Shown here one piece after another: positions 7,164 to 11,594 of a DNA stretch of 11,594 bases; the first letter of the stretch is position 1; each line of letters opens with the position of its first letter. Origin of the DNA: Bacteroidota bacterium (GTDB taxonomy: Bacteria > Bacteroidota > Ignavibacteria > UBA10030 > F1-140-MAGs086); contig SXSO01000090.1 in assembly GCA_005792205.1 (NCBI GenBank), positions 1 to 11,594 of the forward strand. The letters run 5' to 3'. Under the pieces are notes generated by a model, which saw only the letters and a list, made by a program, of their open reading frames with translations, had not been told where the DNA came from and searched no databases. The translations under genes were made by a program, and so were the position numbers.

Positions 7164-7430
7164 TTAGTCTTTATTTTTCTCATCTATAAAATTTAATTTC
7201 AGTTCTTTTAAAACATTTGAAAAATATGTTTCTTCTTCTTCACTCAAATTTCCTTTTGTTTTTATGTATAGTACATCCAAAATATCAATTGTAGTTTCCG
7301 CTTCATTGATATTTTTTTCAATTTTATCAGTTATAGGATTTTTGATTTTTCCCATTTGTTGCATCGCTGTCATTTGTAATGAGAAAACTAAATTAAAAAA
7401 TAAAATTGTGGTTTTATCTTGATTGTTCAT
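7164..7430 (-). CDS. DUF1844-family small protein
   Basis: This 88-residue protein of unknown function matches the DUF1844 pattern as I remember it: an N-terminal hydrophobic/helical stretch LFFNLVFSLQMTAMQQMGK, then KNPITDKIEKN, then ETTIDILDVLYIKTKGNLSEEE, with a charged C-terminus. The 'IDxLDxLxxKTKGNLxxEE' stretch is the most telling part. There is no signal peptide, and the hydrophobic segment is too short and methionine/glutamine-rich for a clear membrane span. It is the first gene of the two-gene minus-strand unit with nadK (2-base gap), behind a possible promoter at 7462-7490. The function cannot be inferred from the context beyond co-expression. Confidence 0.8.
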   Translation of the reverse strand: MNNQDKTTILFFNLVFSLQMTAMQQMGKIKNPITDKIEKNINEAETTIDILDVLYIKTKGNLSEEEETYFSNVLKELKLNFIDEKNKD

Positions 7431-7461
7431 AAAATAATTTTCCTAAATATAAAAATGCTTA

Positions 7462-7490
7462 CAATATAAATCTTAAAAAATTAAATCAAA
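7462..7490 (-). promoter_or_regulatory. Possible promoter for the DUF1844-nadK unit
   Basis: On the minus strand TTTG (7490-7487) is followed after 18 bases by TATATTG (7468-7462), close to the Bacteroidota -33 TTTG / -7 TAnnTTTG arrangement, though one base short in the second box. It would place the transcript start about 25-30 bases before the ATG at 7430. The AT-rich background makes such matches cheap. Confidence 0.35.
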
Positions 7491-7545
7491 TTATTTTTTT
7501 TCAATATCATTAGCTCCATGATAATTATATTCAATTATTTTCGTT

Positions 7546-8355
7546 TTATAGAACTTTCCTTGCGTATGTTTTTTGTATACCTTCTAATATTTTAAGTACA
7601 ACTTCTGGAGAAGTATCGGGAGTTTTAGTTGGAAATAAACCATGCTTCTGTTTATACAACATTTCACCTTCTTTCATTCCTTTTGTCCACTCAGGGGTTT
7701 TACGAATGACTGAACTTTGATAGGGTGTAGATTGTTCTTTAATATACTGATCACTATTGGCAATATCAGCAAACCACCAGAAAGGTGAATGTAACCCAGC
7801 TTTAATGATTCTATGGGTATGTTCAACATGTTCCCAAGCATTATGGAATTTTTCATCCATATATCCAACTTCCTTAATTATGCCACGAAAATAGTATGAA
7901 AAAGATCCTATACAATGAAGATTGAAAGCTAATTCTATTTCATTTTCATATTCAATTATTTGTCGTGGATTTTTTACCCCGTATTGTCCAGGTTTAAAAT
8001 TCGCAGATCCATGATAACCGAAATTCATGTGCCATATGCCAGAAACTTCACAAGCATTAATATATGCAGTACATACATCAGGATTGATAATTTCCATATC
8101 ATCTTCTATAATAAATAAATGATCACAGCCATCTTGAATAAGATATCGTAGGAGTTCATTTTTGGAAATACCCACACATTCGTTTTTATTATGTTGTATT
8201 ACTTCTTTAACTTTAGAAGAATAAGCATCAGATGTATAAGGATTTCCATCATTAACCACCACTATCGAATCTACCGAAGGTATTGAATCTACACACTTCC
8301 TAAACATATCTTCTCGATTACAAGTTACAATTCCAATTCCAATTTTATTACTCAT
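7546..8355 (-). CDS. GT2-like glycosyltransferase, compositionally foreign
   Basis: The 269-residue protein looks like a GT-A fold glycosyltransferase. It has an N-terminal IGIGIVTCNRED strand and loop, VVVNDGNP with Asp36, then FIIEDDMEI with Glu84-Asp85-Asp86 in the place of the metal-binding DxD, and a later GSFSYYFRG...AWEHVEHTHRI region that may bind the acceptor. There is no signal peptide or membrane span, so it should be cytosolic; donor and acceptor are unknown. Base composition stands out: four sampled 60-base lines (7741-7860, 7981-8100) hold 85/240 G+C, against 12/60 and 16/60 in nadK and 10/60 in tdh. The start codon overlaps the stop of the 45-codon ORF upstream (ATGA). Recent acquisition is likely. 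Polysaccharide or phage-type modification are both possible roles. Confidence 0.75.
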   Translation of the reverse strand: MSNKIGIGIVTCNREDMFRKCVDSIPSVDSIVVVNDGNPYTSDAYSSKVKEVIQHNKNECVGISKNELLRYLIQDGCDHLFIIEDDMEIINPDVCTAYINACEVSGIWHMNFGYHGSANFKPGQYGVKNPRQIIEYENEIELAFNLHCIGSFSYYFRGIIKEVGYMDEKFHNAWEHVEHTHRIIKAGLHSPFWWFADIANSDQYIKEQSTPYQSSVIRKTPEWTKGMKEGEMLYKQKHGLFPTKTPDTSPEVVLKILEGIQKTYARKVL

Positions 8356-8489
8356 TTTATTTCTCCACTTGTGATAACTTTTTCATCATTATCCGTTGTT
8401 GTTTTATATCTTGTTTCACCGCAAAACTTATCATAATGCTTAAATATTACTACTATTTTGTTTATGTAAAATTTGCTTTTTGTAATCAT
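8352..8489 (-). CDS. Small ORF (45 aa) overlapping the glycosyltransferase start
   Basis: A 45-codon frame starts with ATG at 8489 and its TGA overlaps the ATG of the glycosyltransferase by ATGA, a typical coupling arrangement. The first half is lysine-rich and hydrophobic (KFYINKIVVIF); the second half is polar and protein-like (CGETRYKTTTDNDEKV). I recognise no family. G+C falls from 25/80 in 8361-8440, like the glycosyltransferase, to 12/80 in 8441-8520, like the host background. It could therefore be the 3' stub of a donor gene carried in with the glycosyltransferase, with the native start being fortuitous. The frame remains open upstream to about 8558 but has no other start codon. Confidence 0.4.
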   Translation of the reverse strand: MITKSKFYINKIVVIFKHYDKFCGETRYKTTTDNDEKVITSGEIK

Positions 8490-8618
8490 GTATTTATTTT
8501 TTGGAAAAAATTTTAAATACTGAAAACATAATAATATAAACTTACAATTTATAAGATTTTATTAGCAAATATAAAAAATCAAAAAATAAAATATATTTAC
8601 AAACAATTTTTTTTACAT

Positions 8619-9488
8619 ATGAAGATTGCGGGATTTACATTTGTCCGTAATGCTATAAAAAACGATTATCCAATTGTGGAAGCAATTACTTCAATACTTC
8701 CAATTTGTGATGAATTTATTATTGCATGTGGAAATTCTTCTGATAATACGTTGAAATTGATTCAATCAATTAATTCTCCCAAAATAAAAACCATCAACAC
8801 AATTTGGAATGAAAATTTGCGAGAAGGTGGTAAAGTTTTTGCTGAAGAAACGGATAAAGCATTTAATTCTATTAGCCAAAACGTTGATTGGGCGTTTTAT
8901 ATTCAAGCAGATGAATGTGTTCACGAAAAATATCTTGACACAATAAAAAATGAAATGAAAAAATATTTGTATAGTAAATCTGTTGAAGGTTTACTTTTCA
9001 AATACAAACATTTTTATGGTTCATACAATTATTATGCTTTATCTCGCAAGTGGTATAGAAGAGAAATCAGGATTATTCGTAGAAATTTATCCATTAAATC
9101 ATACAAAGATGCTCAAGGATTTAGATTGAACAATAGTAAATTAAAAGTGAAACTTATTGATGCAGAAATTTTTCATTATGGATGGGTGAAATCTTCCACT
9201 GGAATTTTAAATAAAATGCAGAACTTTAATTTTTTCTATGATAAAAATATAACGATAGAATCTATTTCTAACGACAAAAAATTTGATTATGGAAATGCAG
9301 ATAAATTATTTCAATTTAAAGATATGCATCCAAAAGTTATGTTAGATAGAGTTGTTTTAAGTAATTGGGATTTTAATCCATCAAAATGTAAGAATAAGCG
9401 AAGCATTCAACACCGTATATTGCAAAAAATTTATGAACTTACAGGAATTAGATTATTTGAATACAAAAACTATAAGTTGATAAAGTGA
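8619..9488 (+). CDS. Glycosyltransferase family 2-like protein
   Basis: The 289-residue protein begins with the GT-A nucleotide-binding strand MKIAGFTFVRNAI, then ITSILPICDEFIIACGNSSDNT. It has WAFYIQADECVHEKY (QADE at 96-99) where GT2 enzymes place the metal-binding DxD. This is the pattern of a GT2-like subgroup common in Bacteroidota polysaccharide loci. It lacks membrane segments and probably adds a sugar to a lipid-linked or core acceptor on the inner face of the membrane. It heads the + strand glycosyltransferase operon; its TGA overlaps the GTG of the next gene by four bases (GTGA), indicating translational coupling. I found no clear promoter in the AT-rich 129 bases upstream (8490-8618). 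The precise sugar is unknown. Confidence 0.8.
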   Translation: MKIAGFTFVRNAIKNDYPIVEAITSILPICDEFIIACGNSSDNTLKLIQSINSPKIKTINTIWNENLREGGKVFAEETDKAFNSISQNVDWAFYIQADECVHEKYLDTIKNEMKKYLYSKSVEGLLFKYKHFYGSYNYYALSRKWYRREIRIIRRNLSIKSYKDAQGFRLNNSKLKVKLIDAEIFHYGWVKSSTGILNKMQNFNFFYDKNITIESISNDKKFDYGNADKLFQFKDMHPKVMLDRVVLSNWDFNPSKCKNKRSIQHRILQKIYELTGIRLFEYKNYKLIK

Positions 9489-10009
9489 AGGAAGTAAAAA
9501 AAATTTTAATCAGTAGAATTGACTCAATTGGAGACGTTATATTTACTTTTCCAATTTGTGGATGGTTGAAAAACAAATTTCCTGAATCTCAAATTTATTT
9601 TTTGGGAAGAACATACACAAAAGATGTAATTGCATGTTGTAATGATGTAGATGTGTTTTTAAATATTGATGAGATTTTTCAGTTAAATAAAAAACAACAA
9701 ATTCAAATTTTAAAAAATTATAATTTTGATGAAGTTATAAATGTTTTTCCGAATAAAGAAGTTTCTAAATTGTTTTGTAAGTCAAAAATTCCAATTCGTA
9801 TTGGAACAACAAATAGAATTTATCATTGGCGTTATTGCAATAAACTTATTCGTTTAAGCAGAAAAAATTCTAATTTTCATGAAACACAATTAAATTTTTT
9901 TCTTTTAAAATATCTTGGATTAAAACAAATTCCAACATTAGAAGAAATATTACAACTTTTAAATTTTAAAAACAAAAAACAATTAGAAAAAAATATTTGG
10001 ATTTATTAG
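9485..10009 (+). CDS. Heptosyltransferase-like glycosyltransferase (GT9), N-terminal half before frame break
   Basis: This 174-codon frame is the N-terminal Rossmann half of an ADP-heptose:LPS heptosyltransferase-like enzyme (GT-B, family 9). ILISRIDSIGDVIFTFPICG followed by a short helix and FPESQIYFLGR is the standard beginning of that family. The GTG start overlaps the previous TGA (GTGA). The frame ends abnormally with NIWIY and a TAG at 10007, about half the family's usual 320-350 residues, while the missing half follows in the -1 frame. The break falls in GAAAAAAAT (9986-9994). Added together the two parts give about 325 residues, so one A is probably missing from an original A8, or the frame is recoded at this site. 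Confidence 0.8.
   Translation: MKEVKKILISRIDSIGDVIFTFPICGWLKNKFPESQIYFLGRTYTKDVIACCNDVDVFLNIDEIFQLNKKQQIQILKNYNFDEVINVFPNKEVSKLFCKSKIPIRIGTTNRIYHWRYCNKLIRLSRKNSNFHETQLNFFLLKYLGLKQIPTLEEILQLLNFKNKKQLEKNIWIY
9988..9994 (+). other. A_AAA_AAT slippery heptamer at the frame break
   Basis: In the upstream frame the codons read GAA AAA AAT, so the seven bases A-AAA-AAT fit the X_XXY_YYZ pattern of -1 ribosomal frameshift sites. A -1 slip here continues AAA TAT TTG GAT TTA and joins the heptosyltransferase halves without a gap. I see no strong stem-loop just downstream and no upstream Shine-Dalgarno-like stimulator, so a simple mutation or sequencing deletion in the homopolymer remains as likely. 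Confidence 0.4.
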
Positions 10010-10461
10010 ATGAAAATAAAACTAAAATAATCCTACATCCTAAATCCAACAACTCATCAGTTGAATGGAGTTTAGAAAATTATAGTAAGTTAATTGAGTT
10101 ATTGCCGAAAAAAAAATTTCAAATTTTTATTTCAGGAACTGAAAAAGAAAAAATTTTGCTTCAACCATTTTTAGAAAAACATAAAAATCAAATTGTTGAT
10201 TTAGTTGGAAAAATAAATTTATCCGATTTTATTTCATTTATCAATTTGTGCGATGGCTTAATTGCGTGTAGTACAGGACCGTTACATATTGCATCTGCAT
10301 TAGGTAAATTTGCTTTGGGATTATTTCCTTCAACTCGTCCAATTCATTCACAGCGATGGAAACCAATTGGAACTAATGCTCATTATATTGAATCTGGAAC
10401 AAAAAATCTTGACAATATTTTTCCAGAAAAAATTTTAGAATATTTTAGTTTGAAACACTAA
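9991..10461 (+). CDS. Heptosyltransferase-like glycosyltransferase (GT9), C-terminal half
   Basis: This frame holds the nucleotide-sugar binding half of the same GT9 protein: KIILHPKSNNSSVEWSLENY (family 'HPGS...W..E.Y'), FQIFISGTEKEK, then the signature ACSTGPLHIASALG, equivalent to the family's 'DTGPMHLAAALG', and GLFPSTRPIHSQRW. It contains no ATG at all, and its only candidate start is a TTG at 9997 inside the previous frame, so it is not an independent gene. It depends on the frame change at 9988-9994 or is dead. The coding half shows no other stops or decay, which argues for a recent lesion, phase variation, recoding or a sequencing error rather than an old pseudogene. It ends three bases before the next gene. 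Confidence 0.75.
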   Translation, partial: KYLDLLDENKTKIILHPKSNNSSVEWSLENYSKLIELLPKKKFQIFISGTEKEKILLQPFLEKHKNQIVDLVGKINLSDFISFINLCDGLIACSTGPLHIASALGKFALGLFPSTRPIHSQRWKPIGTNAHYIESGTKNLDNIFPEKILEYFSLKH

Positions 10462-10464
10462 TAT

Positions 10465-11412
10465 ATGAAACAGCAAAACTTTACACCATTAGTATCAATA
10501 GTTTTGGCGACATATAATGGAGAACGATTTTTGTCACAATTATTAGATAGTGTTTTAAATCAAGATTATCCTAATATAGAGATAATTGCAACAGATGACG
10601 CTTCAACAGATAATACTTTTGTAATACTGCAAGAATATGCAAACAAATATGGAAATGTTAAAATATTTCAAAACGAAAAAAATATTGGACCAAATAAAAC
10701 TTTTGAAAAATCAATGTTATTATCAAACGCTGAATACATTGCTATCGCAGATCAAGATGATATTTGGTATCCAAATAAAATCACTATTTTAATGAACGAA
10801 TTTAAAGGGACAACAATTGTATATCACGATTCTGAATTAATAGATGAAGAAGGTAAAAAAATCGGAAAAAAAATATCTGATTTAAAACAGCTTATAAATT
10901 TTGATAATTGTTTGCAATACTCAATTGGAAATAGTGCTCCTGGACATACTATGTTGTTCAGAAGTAGTTTATTCAAAAAGTGTCTTCCCTTCCCTTCACG
11001 AGTTACATATGATTTATGGTTAGGGTTTAATGCAACTTTTGAAAATGGACTGAAATATGTTGATAGAGTGTTGGTTCAATATAGACAACATCAGAATAAT
11101 GTTTACGGAGCAATTAAAGTTAAAAATGCAACTCGATTTAATAAAAGTAAATTTGAAAGAAGAAAAATTGCAGTAGAACTATCACAAGAAAGGATAATGT
11201 TATTATTTGAAAAATGTCCTAATGAGTTTAGTAAAGAAAAATTGATATTTGAGAAACTTGCAAAAAGTTTTCAATCATATTCGTTAAAAAATAATTTTAT
11301 ACGAATGATATTGCTTTTCAAATACAATAAACAACTTATGGTGTATAAAAAAAGATCGCAGATTAGACGGTGGTTGTATTCAATAAAAACATTTTTTAAA
11401 ATACCAGTATAG
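10465..11412 (+). CDS. Glycosyltransferase family 2 (rhamnosyltransferase-like)
   Basis: The 315-residue protein has a textbook GT2 N-terminal domain: LVSIVLATYNGERFLSQLLD (residues 9-28), IATDDASTDNT with Asp44-Asp45, then YIAIADQDDIWYPNKI with the DQDD at 96-99 binding the metal and nucleotide sugar. The DQDDIW form is common in enzymes adding rhamnose or similar sugars to O-antigen or capsule, but the sugar cannot be read from it. The C-terminal third is basic and helical (RRKIAVELSQER, KKRSQIRRW) and may lie against the membrane. It begins three bases after the heptosyltransferase-like frame stops, so it is the third gene of this operon. Confidence 0.88.
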   Translation: MKQQNFTPLVSIVLATYNGERFLSQLLDSVLNQDYPNIEIIATDDASTDNTFVILQEYANKYGNVKIFQNEKNIGPNKTFEKSMLLSNAEYIAIADQDDIWYPNKITILMNEFKGTTIVYHDSELIDEEGKKIGKKISDLKQLINFDNCLQYSIGNSAPGHTMLFRSSLFKKCLPFPSRVTYDLWLGFNATFENGLKYVDRVLVQYRQHQNNVYGAIKVKNATRFNKSKFERRKIAVELSQERIMLLFEKCPNEFSKEKLIFEKLAKSFQSYSLKNNFIRMILLFKYNKQLMVYKKRSQIRRWLYSIKTFFKIPV

Positions 11413-11448
11413 GTTTTAATAAACCAATATTATTCGTTGAAGAATAAT
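11412..11448. terminator. Weak hairpins between convergent glycosyltransferase genes
   Basis: Two short perfect stems lie just after the GT2 stop: GGTTT/AAACC (11412-11416 with 11421-11425) and ATTATTC/GAATAAT (11429-11435 with 11442-11448). They sit between the + strand operon and a gene apparently ending from the right, where a bidirectional terminator is expected. Neither has a good T tract, so the call is weak. Confidence 0.25.
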
Positions 11449-11594
11449 TTCATATATGATGTCTTAAATTTTTCATTGTTGAAATTTGTTTTTACAGTAT
11501 GTATACTATTGTTAGAATATTGTTGTAGTAATTTTCTATTTTTTAAAAACAATTTTATTGCCGACACACATTTGGCACATTTGGTTTTGCCCAA
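11430..11594 (-). CDS. C-terminal end of a probable GT4-type glycosyltransferase (partial)
   Basis: On the minus strand the frame is open from the window edge for 54 codons and stops with TAA at 11432-11430. The translation has the look of the closing helices of GT4 (glycosyl transferases group 1) proteins: SAIKLFLKNRKLLQQYSNNS, then VKTNFNNEKFKTSYMKLF, which parallels the usual 'ai..ll.d..l...ls.na...v...Fs.ekv...yl.lY' ending. Upstream of this, KTKCAKC holds two cysteines of unknown meaning. It would be convergent with the GT2 gene and extend the polysaccharide locus to the right. A chance open frame of this length is possible in such AT-rich DNA, so the call is moderate. Confidence 0.5.
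   Translation of the reverse strand: MGKTKCAKCVSAIKLFLKNRKLLQQYSNNSIHTVKTNFNNEKFKTSYMKLFFNE

Noticed and set aside
7503..7522. Hairpin TATCAT/ATGATA downstream of the glycosyltransferase.
   Set aside because: Six base pairs with a seven-base loop and no following T tract on the minus strand; too weak to call a terminator.
7674..7868. Minus-strand 64-codon frame inside the glycosyltransferase.
   Set aside because: It is an out-of-frame shadow of the glycosyltransferase, whose own translation carries family motifs.
8490..8618. AT-rich divergent intergenic region inspected for promoters and repeats.
   Set aside because: TTTG-like and TA-rich words occur, but none pair with correct spacing; no repeat or hairpin exceeds what AT-rich DNA gives by chance.

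Overview
The window is a stretch of very AT-rich bacterial chromosome, with A/T-ended codons almost everywhere and long A and T runs. Start codons have A-rich leaders and no clear Shine-Dalgarno sequences. Combined with the alternative GlmU-like protein and the weak -33/-7 style promoters, this suggests the Bacteroidota/Chlorobiota (FCB) side of the tree, perhaps an Ignavibacteria- or Kapabacteria-like lineage. That placement is inferred from gene content and style; no rRNA is present.

Positions 1-6300 are mostly housekeeping on the + strand: the 3' end of pyrH, frr, a decayed 13-residue-repeat reading frame, rpmE, a strong terminator, a GlmU-like nucleotidyltransferase/acyltransferase, then tdh and kbl, which together convert threonine to glycine and acetyl-CoA. 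A tRNA-Val(CAC) lies antisense between kbl and prfA. An 18-bp hairpin closes prfA against the convergent minus-strand pair DUF1844 gene - nadK.

Positions 7480-11594 are surface-polysaccharide genes. A minus-strand glycosyltransferase (7546-8355) is visibly richer in G+C than its surroundings. It is preceded by a 45-codon ORF overlapping its start by ATGA. Divergent from these is a tight + strand operon: a GT2-like glycosyltransferase, a GT9/heptosyltransferase-like gene broken at an A7 run, and a second GT2. The C-terminus of what looks like a GT4 glycosyltransferase enters from the right edge on the minus strand. The cluster probably builds LPS core or another surface glycan.

I see no CRISPR array, insertion sequence or obvious new defence system. 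The most unusual items are the frame break on a perfect -1 slippery heptamer, the terminator touching the GlmU-like start codon, the threonine dehydrogenase with an altered structural zinc site and an insertion, the hidden repeat-protein relic after frr, and the foreign-looking glycosyltransferase with coding fragments on both flanks.
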